64,000 bases of DNA from Streptomyces griseoluteus (GTDB taxonomy: Bacteria; Actinomycetota; Actinomycetes; Streptomycetales; Streptomycetaceae). Position 1 is the stretch's first letter, and each line of letters opens with the position of its first letter. The stretch lies in the NCBI RefSeq assembly GCF_004784465.1, contig NZ_SRRU01000006.1:186001-250000 (forward strand), read 5' to 3'. The notes beneath the pieces were generated by a model. The model saw nothing but the letters and a program-made list of their open reading frames with translations, was not told the DNA's origin and ran no database searches. Shown in pieces: positions 25,529 through 34,575 of this stretch. A program made the position numbers and the translations under genes.

Positions 25529-27763
25529 ATGGCCGCGAAGCACACCGACACCCAGGTGATCGTGGTCGGGGCGGGGCCGGTCGGGCTGATGCTCGCCGGC
25601 GAGCTGCGGCTCGGCGGGGCGGACGTGGTGGTCGTCGAGCAACTGTCCACCCCCACCACGGAATCCCGGGCGTCCACCCTGCACGCCCGCACCATGGAGA
25701 TCCTCGACAGCAGGGGCCTGCTCGACGAGCTGGTCCCCGTTCCGAACGACGTCATGGGCCACTTCGGCGGGATCCCACTCGACCTCACCCTTCCATCGGC
25801 CTACCCCGGCCAGTGGAAGGTCCCGCAGACCCGTGTCGAGGAGCTGCTCCAGGGCTGGGCGACCGGCCTCGGCGCCGTCGTCCTGTGCGGCCACGAGCTG
25901 CGCGGTCTCACGGTCGGCCAGGGCCACGTGGCCCTGGACGTCCTCGGCCCGGACGGTCCGGTGCGGATGCGGGGACGGTACGTCGTCGGCTGCGACGGCG
26001 AGCAGAGCGCGGTGCGCCGCCTCAGCGGCATCGCCTTCCCCGGCGAAGACGCCTCCCGCGAGCTCATCCGCGCGGACGTGGCCGGCATCGACATCCCACC
26101 GCGCCGCTTCCAGCGCCTCGAAAGCGGACTCGCCATCGCCGCGCGCCGTCCCGACGGGGTGACACGCGTGATGGTGCACGAGTTCGGCCGCAAGGCCGAG
26201 CCCCGTTCGGAGGAACCGGAGTTCAGCGAGGTCGCCGAGGTCTGGAAGCGTGTCACCGGCGAGGACATCAGCGGCGGCGAGCCGCTCTGGGTCAACGCCT
26301 TCGGCAACGCGTCACGACTGGCGGAGCGGTACCGGGACGGCAGGATTCTGCTGGCGGGCGATGCCGCCCACCAGCAGATGCCGGTCGGCGGCCAGGCACT
26401 CAACCTGGGCCTGCAGGACGCGGTGAACCTCGGCTGGAAACTGGCCGCGCAGGTCACCGGCCGGCAGTCGGACGGGCTCCTGGACAGCTACCAAGCCGAA
26501 CGGCACGCGGTCGGACGGCGCACGCTGAGCAACATCAGGGCACAGTCCCTGCTGCTGCTCCGGGGCGGCGAAGTGGAGGGCATCCGGGAAGTGTTCGCCG
26601 AGATCACGGCCATGGAGGACGTGCGCGCCCGCCTGGCCGGAATGATCTCCGGCCTGGAATCCCGCTACGAGGTGGGACCGGGCCACCATCCGCTGCTCGG
26701 TGCCCGCCTCCCCCACGTGGAACTGGCGGGTGAGCAAGGTACGGTCACCACCACCGCCCTGCTCAGGCCGGGCGGCGCGGTGCTGATCGGCCTGTCCGGC
26801 GATCCGCTCCGTGGGGCGCGGCTGCGCGCCGTGGCCGCCCCGTGGTACCCGAGGGTCACCGTGACCCTGGCCGAACCGGTCGACCACTCGGCCACGTTGG
26901 CGGACGTCGACGCGGTTCTCGCACGACCGGACGGTCATGTCGTATGGACCGGCAGTGCGGGAGAGGCGGAACTTCCCGCTGTGCTGCGCCGTTGGTTCGG
27001 CGAACCGGAGCCCGCCGGAACGGCCGGGACCACCCGGTTCCGGGCCCACGGTTCGTCCGCCCGTGCGGGCGGACTCGCCGGCAGGACCGCCCTGGTGACC
27101 CACGCGGGCGGGGGAGCGGGCCGTGCGGCCGCCATGCGCCTCGCGGCCGCGGGAGCCCTCGTCGCCCTGCACCACACAGGGGATGAGCAGGCGGCCGACG
27201 ATGCCGTCCGGGCGATCGGGAAGGACGGCGGATGTGCCTTCGCGCTCGGCGCGGAACTCGGCGGGTACGGGAGCGTTCAGCGCCTCTTTGCCGATCTGGA
27301 AGCGGAGTTGGCGGACCGTACGGGTAGGGCCGATCTGGACATCCTGGTCAACAGTGCCGATGACGTCGACGGCGTCGCTCCCGAGCACGCGACGCCGGAG
27401 GAGTTCGACCGGCTGGTCGCGGCCGGCGCCAAGGCGCCGTACTTCGTCATCCAGCGGGCGCTGAGGAGCCTCGCCGACGGGGGCCGCGTCATCAACATCT
27501 CGCGCGGTGCGGTCGAGCCGGTGGAGCCGAAGGCGGTCGCGTACGCGATGGCCAAGGGCGCCGTCGAGACGCTCGCCCGGCACTACGCCGTGGCGTTGGC
27601 ACCACGCGGCATCACCGTCAACAGCGTGGCGCCCGGCACCACGGACGACGGTGAACGCGTCGGCACGGTGGTGGCCTTCCTCGCAGGTGACGACGCGGGC
27701 GGGATCACCGGCGCCGTGTTCGACGCCGACGGCAGCCCGGTGCACGGGCGGCCGGCCGGCTGA
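25529..27763 (+). CDS. lanM2: Fused flavin oxygenase plus degenerate SDR domain (UrdM/PgaM/LanM2 type)
   Basis: A 744-residue fusion. Residues 1-500 are an aromatic flavoprotein oxygenase with all FAD motifs: VVGAGPVGLMLAGE, YVVGCDGEQSAVRR and ILLAGDAAHQQMPVGGQALN. Residues about 515-744 are an SDR domain in clear decay. TGxxxGxG is TH(524-525)AGGGAG; NNAG is N608-S-A-D611; the catalytic Ser position, 13 residues before Tyr672 of YAMAK, is Arg659; and about 27 residues of the substrate loop after VNSVAPGTTDDG are absent. In PgaM/UrdM both domains work; in the landomycin pathway the oxygenase part is credited, as I recall, with dehydration/decarboxylation. 6-Ketoreduction probably falls to the intact stand-alone SDR at 37592. 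Confidence 0.9.
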   Translation: MAAKHTDTQVIVVGAGPVGLMLAGELRLGGADVVVVEQLSTPTTESRASTLHARTMEILDSRGLLDELVPVPNDVMGHFGGIPLDLTLPSAYPGQWKVPQTRVEELLQGWATGLGAVVLCGHELRGLTVGQGHVALDVLGPDGPVRMRGRYVVGCDGEQSAVRRLSGIAFPGEDASRELIRADVAGIDIPPRRFQRLESGLAIAARRPDGVTRVMVHEFGRKAEPRSEEPEFSEVAEVWKRVTGEDISGGEPLWVNAFGNASRLAERYRDGRILLAGDAAHQQMPVGGQALNLGLQDAVNLGWKLAAQVTGRQSDGLLDSYQAERHAVGRRTLSNIRAQSLLLLRGGEVEGIREVFAEITAMEDVRARLAGMISGLESRYEVGPGHHPLLGARLPHVELAGEQGTVTTTALLRPGGAVLIGLSGDPLRGARLRAVAAPWYPRVTVTLAEPVDHSATLADVDAVLARPDGHVVWTGSAGEAELPAVLRRWFGEPEPAGTAGTTRFRAHGSSARAGGLAGRTALVTHAGGGAGRAAAMRLAAAGALVALHHTGDEQAADDAVRAIGKDGGCAFALGAELGGYGSVQRLFADLEAELADRTGRADLDILVNSADDVDGVAPEHATPEEFDRLVAAGAKAPYFVIQRALRSLADGGRVINISRGAVEPVEPKAVAYAMAKGAVETLARHYAVALAPRGITVNSVAPGTTDDGERVGTVVAFLAGDDAGGITGAVFDADGSPVHGRPAG

Positions 27764-27842
27764 CGGGGACCGGCGCACGATGAGGCCGCCGCCCCCGCTG
27801 CCCCTCCAAGACGTCGGCGTACACCCCCGGTGCGTCGGCCCC

Positions 27843-27876
27843 GTCGGCCGCGGAGCCCAGGAGCTCCGCGGCCGAC
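27843..27876 (+). terminator. Perfect 14-bp hairpin between lanM2 and the flavin reductase gene
   Basis: GTCGGCCGCGGAGC (27843-27856) pairs exactly with GCTCCGCGGCCGAC (27863-27876) around a six-base loop. It lies 80 bases after the lanM2 stop and 40 bases before the next start. No U-run follows. It could separate the PKS and sugar transcripts or act as an attenuator or stability element. Confidence 0.65.
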
Positions 27877-27917
27877 GCTTCTCATGACCCTTGCAACACC
27901 TCGTCGAAAGGACACTC

Positions 27918-28499
27918 ATGCTGCAGGAACCCCTCCGCCTCGCCTTGATCATCGGCAGCAACCGCGAAGCCCGCTTCGGAGAGGTCGTCGGCGACTGGTT
28001 CGCCGGCGTGGCGAAGGGACGCGGGGATCTCACGGTCGACGTGATCGACCTCGCGGACCACGAGCTGCCCACCGTGCTGTCGCAGAACCCTTCGCCCCGG
28101 GTCGCCGCCGAGCTGGAAAAGGTCTCGCCGCGTCTCGCCGAAGCGGATGCCTCCGTGGTGGTGACGCCGGAGTACAACCACAGCTACCCGGCCGCGCTGA
28201 AGAACCTCATCGACTGGCACCACACCCAGTGGCAGGCCAAGCCGGTCGGCTTCGTCTCCTACGGCGGCCTGTCGGGCGGCCTTCGCTCCGTCGAGCACCT
28301 GCGGCCGGTCTTCGCCGAGCTGCACGCGGTGACCGTCCGTGACGTGGTCAGCCTCCACATGGCGTGGGAGCGGTTCGGTCCGGACGGCGCCCCCAAGGAC
28401 GAGGGCCCCGTCCAGGCCGCGAAGGTGCTGCTCGACCAGCTCGTCTGGTGGGGCAACGCACTGCGCGAGGCTCGTGCCAAGACCCCGTACGGAATGTGA
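27918..28499 (+). CDS. lanO: NADPH-dependent FMN reductase
   Basis: A 193-residue flavodoxin-fold reductase: LRLALIIGSNREARFGEVVG binds the FMN phosphate, and VVVTPEYNHSYPAALKNLIDW and SYGGLSGGLRSVEHL are family signatures. It supplies reduced flavin to an oxygenase. It is a paralogue of the reductase at 49417, with which it shares nearly the same motifs. The start ATG 27918 is preceded by AAAGGACAC. Its stop overlaps the start of the carboxylase gene. The lan letter is assigned from recalled gene order and is the least certain part. Confidence 0.8.
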   Translation: MLQEPLRLALIIGSNREARFGEVVGDWFAGVAKGRGDLTVDVIDLADHELPTVLSQNPSPRVAAELEKVSPRLAEADASVVVTPEYNHSYPAALKNLIDWHHTQWQAKPVGFVSYGGLSGGLRSVEHLRPVFAELHAVTVRDVVSLHMAWERFGPDGAPKDEGPVQAAKVLLDQLVWWGNALREARAKTPYGM

Positions 28500-30076
28500 A
28501 CGTGACCTCCGTCGAAGAGAGCGTCCCAGACATTCAGGACAGGCTCGACGAGTTACGGGACCTCAAGAAGCAGGCCCGCGAAGGCCTGGACCCGTCCGCC
28601 ACCGAACGCCAGCACGCCAAGGGCAAGCTCACCGCGTACGAGCGCATCGAACTGCTCCTGGACAAAGACTCGTTCAACGAGGTGGAGCCCCTGCGCCGGC
28701 ACCGGGCGACCGGCTTCGGCCTGGAGGCGAAGAAGCCGTACACCGACGGTGTGATCACCGGCTGGGGCACGGTGGAGGGCCGTACGGTCTTCGTCTACGC
28801 GCACGACTTCCGGATCTTCGGCGGCGCGCTCGGCGAGGCCCACGCCACCAAGATCCACAAGATCATGGACATGGCCATCGCGGCCGGTGCCCCGCTGGTC
28901 TCGCTGAACGACGGCGCGGGCGCCCGTATCCAGGAGGGCGTCACCGCGCTCGCCGGCTACGGCGGCATCTTCCAGCGCAACACCAAGGCCTCTGGTGTCA
29001 TCCCGCAGATCAGCGTCATGCTCGGCCCGTGCGCCGGCGGCGCGGCCTACAGCCCCGCCCTCACCGACTTCGTCTTCATGGTCCGCGAGACCTCGCAGAT
29101 GTTCATCACCGGCCCGGACGTCGTCAAGGCGGTCACCGGCGAGGAGATCACCCAGAACGGCCTCGGCGGCGCCGACGTCCACGCGGGCACATCCGGCGTC
29201 GCGCACTTCGCGTACGACGACGAGGAGAGCTGCCTGGAGGAGGTGCGCTTCCTGCTGTCGCTGCTGCCCGCGAACAACCGCGAACTCGCACCCGTGGAGG
29301 ACTCCGGTGACCCGGCCGAGCGGCTCACCGAGGCACTGCTCACCCTGGTCCCCGCGGACTCGGGACGGTCGTACGACATCCGCGCGGTGATCGAGGAAAT
29401 CGTCGACGGCGGAGAGCACTTCGAGGTGCACCCCGCCTGGGGTGCCAACCTCGTGTGTTCGTTGGCCCGGCTGGACGGGCACGTCGTCGGCATCGTCGCC
29501 AACCAGCCCACCGTGATGGCCGGTGTCCTGGACATCGAGTCGTCCGAGAAGGGCGCGCGGTTCGTGCAGTTCTGCGACGCGTTCAACATCCCCCTCGTGA
29601 CCCTGGTGGACGTACCCGGCTTCCTGCCGGGCGTCGACCAGGAGCACAGCGGCATCATCCGGCGCGGCGCCAAGCTGCTGTACGCCTACTGCAACGCGAC
29701 CGTGCCCCGCATCTCGCTCGTGCTGCGCAAGGCGTACGGCGGCGCCTACATCGTCATGGACTCCCGTTCCATCGGCGCCGACCTGGCCCTGGCCTGGCCC
29801 ACCAACGAGATCGCGGTGATGGGCGCGGAGGGCGCGGCCAACGTCATCTTCCGCCGCGAGATCAATGCCTCCGACGACCCCGAGTCCGTACGCCGCCAGC
29901 GGATCAAGGAGTACAGGACCGAGCTCATGCACCCCTATTACGGGGCGGAGCGCGGACTCATCGACGACGTCATCGACCCCCGGGACACCCGCAGAGTGCT
30001 CATCCGGTCGCTCGCCATGCTGCGCGCCAAGCACGCGGAACTCCCCTCGCGCAAGCACGGGAACCCCCCGCAGTGA
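28496..30076 (+). CDS. lanP: Acyl-CoA carboxylase beta (carboxyltransferase) subunit
   Basis: About 526 residues of the biotin-dependent carboxyltransferase family: IPLVTLVDVPGFLPGVDQEH and the two oxyanion-hole crotonase-like halves (GGIFQRN.. and RKAYGGAYIVMDS). Either GTG 28496 (overlapping the previous stop as GTGA) or GTG 28502 may be the start. In primary metabolism the subunit makes malonyl- or methylmalonyl-CoA; in angucycline clusters such genes are credited with precursor supply, and a decarboxylase role has been suggested for JadN-like members. The following 68-codon gene looks like its epsilon subunit; no biotin-carrying alpha subunit is encoded in the window. Confidence 0.88.
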   Translation: MNVTSVEESVPDIQDRLDELRDLKKQAREGLDPSATERQHAKGKLTAYERIELLLDKDSFNEVEPLRRHRATGFGLEAKKPYTDGVITGWGTVEGRTVFVYAHDFRIFGGALGEAHATKIHKIMDMAIAAGAPLVSLNDGAGARIQEGVTALAGYGGIFQRNTKASGVIPQISVMLGPCAGGAAYSPALTDFVFMVRETSQMFITGPDVVKAVTGEEITQNGLGGADVHAGTSGVAHFAYDDEESCLEEVRFLLSLLPANNRELAPVEDSGDPAERLTEALLTLVPADSGRSYDIRAVIEEIVDGGEHFEVHPAWGANLVCSLARLDGHVVGIVANQPTVMAGVLDIESSEKGARFVQFCDAFNIPLVTLVDVPGFLPGVDQEHSGIIRRGAKLLYAYCNATVPRISLVLRKAYGGAYIVMDSRSIGADLALAWPTNEIAVMGAEGAANVIFRREINASDDPESVRRQRIKEYRTELMHPYYGAERGLIDDVIDPRDTRRVLIRSLAMLRAKHAELPSRKHGNPPQ

Positions 30077-30279
30077 GCGGCCGGGAGACCACCTCCGCGG
30101 CCATCATCCGCGTGGAGAAGGGCGCTCCGGACGCCCTGGAGCTCGCCGCCCTCACCGCGGTGCTCCTCGGCCGGCGCGCCGCGCCCCGGAAGTCCGCGGA
30201 CCGGGAGCGGACCCTCGTCCCCTGGCGCCGAACCGAGAATCCGGCGGCGCCCCCGACTCCCCGCAGCTGGCGCTCATGA
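30073..30279 (+). CDS. Acyl-CoA carboxylase epsilon subunit-like peptide
   Basis: A 68-residue peptide starting at GTG 30073, which overlaps the carboxylase stop by four bases (GTGA). The segment IIRVEKGAPDALELAALTAV is the compact AccE/PccE motif (VxxGxPxxEELAAL); a charged tail with a single Trp follows (LVPWRRTENPA). Epsilon subunits stabilise the alpha-beta acyl-CoA carboxylase complex in actinobacteria. It is too small to be noticed by most gene finders, but coupling and motif support it. Confidence 0.8.
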   Translation: MSGRETTSAAIIRVEKGAPDALELAALTAVLLGRRAAPRKSADRERTLVPWRRTENPAAPPTPRSWRS

Positions 30280-30346
30280 ACGCGGAACGTCGGCCGCGCA
30301 CCCTCGACCGCTCTCCTCGTCAGCACACATCAGCAAAGGAAACGAC

Positions 30347-31414
30347 ATGAAGGCTCTGGTCCTGTCGGGCGGGTCGGGAACCCGGCTGCGCCCCTTCAGC
30401 CACTCGATGCCGAAACAGCTCATACCGATCGCCAACAAGCCGGTCCTGGAGCACGTCCTCCGGAACGTCAGGGACCTCGGCGTGACGGAGATCGGCGTCA
30501 TCGTCGGCGACCGCGCCGAGCAGATCCAGGCGGTCATCGGCGACGGCTCCGCGCTCGGCGTGGAGATCACCTACATCCCGCAGGAGGCGCCGCTCGGTCT
30601 CGCCCACTGCGTGGAGCTCGCCCGGCCCTTCCTCGGCGACGACGACTTCGTGATGTACCTCGGCGACAACATGCTGCCCGAAGGCGTCGAGCGGATCGCC
30701 GACGAGTTCACGGCCGCCCGTCCGGCGGCACAGGTCGTGGTCCACAAGGTGCCGGACCCGCGTGCCTTCGGAGTCGCCGAGCTGGCCGCGGACGGCAGGG
30801 TCGAGCGCCTGGTGGAGAAGCCGCAGGAGCCCAGGAGCGATCTCGCGCTCATCGGCGTCTACTTCTTCACCCCGGCGATCCACAAGGCCGTCGCCGCCAT
30901 CGAGCCGAGCGCTCGCGGCGAACTGGAGATCACCGACGCCATCCAGTGGCTCGTCGCCAACGGCGACGAGGTCAAGGCCAGCGAGTACAAGGGCTACTGG
31001 AAGGACACCGGACGCATCGAGGACGTCCTGGAGTGCAACCGGAAGCTCCTGGACGACCTGAAGCCGGCCACCGAGGGCGAGGTCGACGCGGCCAGCACGC
31101 TCATCGGCACGGTCGTGGTGGAGGCGGGTGCCAAGGTGATCGGCTCCCGCATCGAGGGCCCCGTCGTGATCGGCGCCGGATCGGTGGTGAAGGACAGCCA
31201 CATCGGCCCGCACACCTCCATCGGCAGGGACGTCCGGCTGACCGGCACGAGCATCGAGTACTCGATCGCACTGGACGACGCCACCATCTCCCACGTCCGC
31301 GACCTGCACAGTTCCGTCATCGGGCGCTCCGCCTCGGTCGGTCCCTCCGACCGGAGCACCCGCCATCACCGGCTCGTCGTCGGTGACCACACCCGAGTCG
31401 AGGTAGCGGCATGA
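30347..31414 (+). CDS. lanG: Glucose-1-phosphate thymidylyltransferase
   Basis: A 355-residue long-form nucleotidyltransferase that makes dTDP-glucose, the first committed sugar precursor. It shows the LSGGSGTRLRP signature, the metal-binding Asp107 in YLGDNML, the sugar-phosphate contact VEKP (residues 156-159) and the second metal Asp220 in GYWKDTGR. The C-terminal left-handed beta-helix (residues about 235-340: VVVEAGAKVIGSRIEGP..) is typical of this clade. It starts a six-gene sugar operon (G-H-Q-R-S-T) with AAAGGAAAC as ribosome site. Confidence 0.93.
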   Translation: MKALVLSGGSGTRLRPFSHSMPKQLIPIANKPVLEHVLRNVRDLGVTEIGVIVGDRAEQIQAVIGDGSALGVEITYIPQEAPLGLAHCVELARPFLGDDDFVMYLGDNMLPEGVERIADEFTAARPAAQVVVHKVPDPRAFGVAELAADGRVERLVEKPQEPRSDLALIGVYFFTPAIHKAVAAIEPSARGELEITDAIQWLVANGDEVKASEYKGYWKDTGRIEDVLECNRKLLDDLKPATEGEVDAASTLIGTVVVEAGAKVIGSRIEGPVVIGAGSVVKDSHIGPHTSIGRDVRLTGTSIEYSIALDDATISHVRDLHSSVIGRSASVGPSDRSTRHHRLVVGDHTRVEVAA

Positions 31415-32391
31415 AGAAGATCCTGATCACCGGTGGCGCGGGCTTCATCGGTTCGCACTACGTGCGCACCCTCCTGAACGACGGCTACGATGACTGGAAG
31501 GGTGCCCACGTCACCGTCCTCGACAAGCTCACCTACGCCGGCAACCGCGACAACCTGCCCGGGGCGCACCCGCGCCTGACCTTCGTCCAGGGCGACATCT
31601 GCGACTTCGAGCTGCTGCTCGAAATGCTGCCGGGACACGACGCGGTCGTCCACTTCGCCGCCGAGTCGCATGTGGACCGCTCTCTGGAGTCCGCCGAGGA
31701 GTTCGTCCACACCAACGTCACCGGCACCCAGCGACTGCTCGACGCGGTGCTCGCCACCCGAGTCAAGCGCGTCGTCCACGTCTCCACCGACGAGGTCTAC
31801 GGCTCCATCGACGAGGGATCCTGGACCGAGGAGTGGCCGCTGGCGCCCAACTCCCCGTACTCCGCCTCCAAGGCCGCGTCCGACCTGCTCGCACGCTCGT
31901 ACTGGCGCACCCACGGCCTCGACCTCTCCATCACCCGGTGCTCCAACAACTACGGCCCGTACCAGCACCCGGAAAAGCTCATTCCGCTGTTCGTCACCAA
32001 CCTGCTGGAGGGCGAGCAGGTGCCGCTCTACGGCGACGGCAGCAACATCCGCGAGTGGCTGCACGTCGACGACCACTGCCGTGCGATCGACCTCGTCCTC
32101 GACAAGGGCCGGGCCGGGGAGATCTACAACATCGGCGGCGGCAACGAGCAGACGAACCGGGCCATCACCGAGCGGCTCATCGCTCTGACGGGACAGGACT
32201 GGTCCAAGGTCCGTCACGTCCCCGACCGCAAGGCGCACGACCTGCGCTACTCCCTCGACGAGTCCAAGATCCGCGAAGAGCTCGGCTACGCCCCGCTCAT
32301 GACCTTCGAGCAGGGCCTCGCCGACACCGTCGCCTGGTACCACGACAACCCCGGCTGGTGGAAGGGGACCAAGCACAACAAGCAGGGATGA
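31411..32391 (+). CDS. lanH: dTDP-glucose 4,6-dehydratase
   Basis: A 326-residue extended SDR. It has ILITGGAGFIGSHYVRTL for NAD binding, the catalytic triad in HVSTDEVYGSIDEG (Thr, Asp, Glu) and YSASKAASD (YxxxK), and CSNNYGPYQHPEKLIPLF, a family signature. It converts dTDP-glucose to the 4-keto-6-deoxy sugar from which both olivose and rhodinose are made. The start overlaps the lanG stop (ATGA). Confidence 0.95.
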   Translation: MKKILITGGAGFIGSHYVRTLLNDGYDDWKGAHVTVLDKLTYAGNRDNLPGAHPRLTFVQGDICDFELLLEMLPGHDAVVHFAAESHVDRSLESAEEFVHTNVTGTQRLLDAVLATRVKRVVHVSTDEVYGSIDEGSWTEEWPLAPNSPYSASKAASDLLARSYWRTHGLDLSITRCSNNYGPYQHPEKLIPLFVTNLLEGEQVPLYGDGSNIREWLHVDDHCRAIDLVLDKGRAGEIYNIGGGNEQTNRAITERLIALTGQDWSKVRHVPDRKAHDLRYSLDESKIREELGYAPLMTFEQGLADTVAWYHDNPGWWKGTKHNKQG

Positions 32392-32476
32392 AAGCCACTC
32401 GCCCCATGTCGCCGGTCGCCGACCGTGCGGCACGGAGCGGGACGGCCCCCCACCATCGGCTACCACGGAGGAATCC

Positions 32477-33781
32477 ATGAGCGTGCACAAGAAACTTGTG
32501 CTCGACGAGGTCCGCAAGTACCACCAGGACACCCAGGGCGACGGCGTGTTCGTCCCCGGCACCACGGAGATCTGGCCGTCCGGAGCGGTGCTCGACGAGG
32601 ATGACCGGATCGCGCTCGTCGAGGCAGCCCTGGAGATGCGCATCGCGGCCGGCCGCAGCTCCCGCAAGTTCGAGTCGTCCTTCGCCCGCAAGATGAAACG
32701 GCGCAAGGCCCACCTCACCAACTCCGGCTCCTCGGCGAACCTGCTCGCGACGACGGCTCTGACCTCACACCTCCTGGAGGACCGCAGGCTGCGGCCCGGC
32801 GACGAGGTCATCACCGTGGCGGCGGGGTTCCCCACCACGGTCAACCCGATCCTGCAGAACGGCCTCATTCCGGTTTTCGTCGACGTCGAACTCGGCACCT
32901 ACAACACGACAGCGGACCGCGTCGCCCAGGCCATCGGTCCCAAGACCCGGGCGATCATCATCGCGCACGCGCTCGGCAACCCCTTCGCAGTCGCCGAGAT
33001 CGCCCAACTCGCGGTCGACCACGACCTGTTCCTCATCGAGGACAACTGCGACGCGGTCGGTTCGACGTACGACGGCAAACTCACCGGCACCTTCGGCGAG
33101 CTGACCACCGTCAGCTTCTACCCGGCCCACCACCTCACGATGGGCGAGGGCGGCTGCGTCCTGACGGCTGACCTGGCACTCGCCCGGATCGTCGAGTCCC
33201 TGCGCGACTGGGGTCGCGACTGCTGGTGCGAGCCCGGTGAGAGCGACAAGTGCCTCAAGCGGTTCAAGTACCAGATGGGCACACTGCCGGCCGGCTACGA
33301 CCACAAGTACATCTTCTCGCACGTCGGTTACAACCTGAAGGCCACCGATCTGCAGGCGGCGCTCGGCCTCACCCAGCTCGCCAAGCTCGACGACTTCGTC
33401 GAGGCGCGCAAGCGCAACTGGCGGCGGCTGCGCGACGGCCTGGACGGCGTCCCGCACCTCCTGCTGCCCGAGGCGACACCGCGCAGCGACCCGAGTTGGT
33501 TCGGATTCGTGCTCACCGTCAGTCCGGACGCCCCCTTCAAGCGCGCGGAGCTGGTGGACTTCCTGGAAGGCCGCAAGATCGGCACCCGGCGTCTCTTCGC
33601 CGGCAACCTCACCCGGCACCCCGCCTACATCGACCAGCCCCACCGGGTCGTCGGCAACCTCGACAACAGCGACGTCATCACCGAGCAGACCTTCTGGGTC
33701 GGCGTCTACCCGGGCCTGACCGAGGAGATGCTCGATTACATCATCTCCTCGGTGAAGGAATTCGTGGAGGCCCGCGGATGA
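32477..33781 (+). CDS. lanQ: NDP-hexose 3-dehydratase (PMP and [2Fe-2S])
   Basis: A 434-residue member of the aspartate aminotransferase fold that removes the C-3 hydroxyl, needed for the trideoxysugar rhodinose. The usual PLP-Lys is replaced by His in VSFYPAHHLTMGEGG, the mark of E1/ColD-type dehydratases. The iron-sulfur ligands keep exact spacing: Cys in IEDNC, then 57 residues, DC-W-C, then seven residues, and C in SDKC. An electron-donating reductase (E3-like) is needed but is not encoded nearby. RBS ACGGAGGAATCC precedes the ATG. Confidence 0.94.
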   Translation: MSVHKKLVLDEVRKYHQDTQGDGVFVPGTTEIWPSGAVLDEDDRIALVEAALEMRIAAGRSSRKFESSFARKMKRRKAHLTNSGSSANLLATTALTSHLLEDRRLRPGDEVITVAAGFPTTVNPILQNGLIPVFVDVELGTYNTTADRVAQAIGPKTRAIIIAHALGNPFAVAEIAQLAVDHDLFLIEDNCDAVGSTYDGKLTGTFGELTTVSFYPAHHLTMGEGGCVLTADLALARIVESLRDWGRDCWCEPGESDKCLKRFKYQMGTLPAGYDHKYIFSHVGYNLKATDLQAALGLTQLAKLDDFVEARKRNWRRLRDGLDGVPHLLLPEATPRSDPSWFGFVLTVSPDAPFKRAELVDFLEGRKIGTRRLFAGNLTRHPAYIDQPHRVVGNLDNSDVITEQTFWVGVYPGLTEEMLDYIISSVKEFVEARG

Positions 33782-34539
33782 CCATGGAGATCGTGGGCAA
33801 CGGCTTCCTCGCCAGGAACCTGCGCCCGTACGCGGACCGTCACCCGGACACCGTCGCGGTGGCGGCCGGCGTCTCCTGGGCGAGCGGCACCTCCGACGCC
33901 GACTTCGCCCGCGAGGCCGCGTTGCTCGCCGACGTCGCCGTCCGGTGCCGTGCCACCGGACGGCGTCTGCTCTTCTTCTCCACCGCGGCCACCGGCATGT
34001 ACGGCGCCATGGACGGGCCGGGGCGGGAGGACAGCCACATCGTGCCCTGCACCCCTTATGGCGCCCACAAGCTCGCCCTGGAGCAGCAGCTGCGGGCCAG
34101 CGGCGCCGACTACCTGATTCTGCGTCTCGGTCATCTCGTCGGCCCCGGTCAGCCCGCGCACCAGCTGATTCCTGCCCTGATCCGGCAGATGCGCGAAGGG
34201 GATGTGCGCGTGCAGCGCGACGCGGCCCGCGACCTGATCGACGTACGCGACGTCGTCACGGTCATCGACCGGCTGCTCGCCCAGGGCCTGCGCGGCGAGA
34301 TCGTCAACGTCGCATCCGGCGTGGCGGTCCCCGTGGGACACATCGTCGACCACCTGGAGGAACGGCTCGGCCTGCGAGTGAACAGGGCGTACCAGGACGC
34401 CGGCGCCCAGCACGACATCTCCATCGAAAAACTGCGCTCCCTCGTCCCGGAGACCGCAGCGATGGGCTTCGGCCCCTTCTACCACCGTCAGGTCCTCGAC
34501 GCGTTCCTCGCGTCGGAGGGCGCATCGTCCGGGGCCTGA
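33778..34539 (+). CDS. lanR: NDP-hexose 4-ketoreductase (D-olivose branch)
   Basis: A 253-residue short extended-SDR reductase starting at ATG 33778, overlapping the lanQ stop. The Rossmann motif is reduced (MEIVGNGFLARNL), followed by FFSTAATGMYG and the YGAHKLALE (YxxxK) pair, then a sugar-binding half with RLGHLVGPGQPAHQLIP. The family includes UrdR and LanR, which set the C-4 hydroxyl of D-olivose. The role is assigned by operon position and similarity. Confidence 0.88.
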   Translation: MTMEIVGNGFLARNLRPYADRHPDTVAVAAGVSWASGTSDADFAREAALLADVAVRCRATGRRLLFFSTAATGMYGAMDGPGREDSHIVPCTPYGAHKLALEQQLRASGADYLILRLGHLVGPGQPAHQLIPALIRQMREGDVRVQRDAARDLIDVRDVVTVIDRLLAQGLRGEIVNVASGVAVPVGHIVDHLEERLGLRVNRAYQDAGAQHDISIEKLRSLVPETAAMGFGPFYHRQVLDAFLASEGASSGA

Positions 34540-34575
34540 TTCCCAGGAACCCCTCCGACCAGAGGAGTTACCCAC

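Noticed and set aside
27918..30076. Long open frames on the opposite strand across the polyketide and sugar genes
   Set aside because: High GC at third positions leaves shadow frames open; their compositions are Arg/Ala/Gly/Asp-rich and show no motif, whereas the plus-strand genes are clear.
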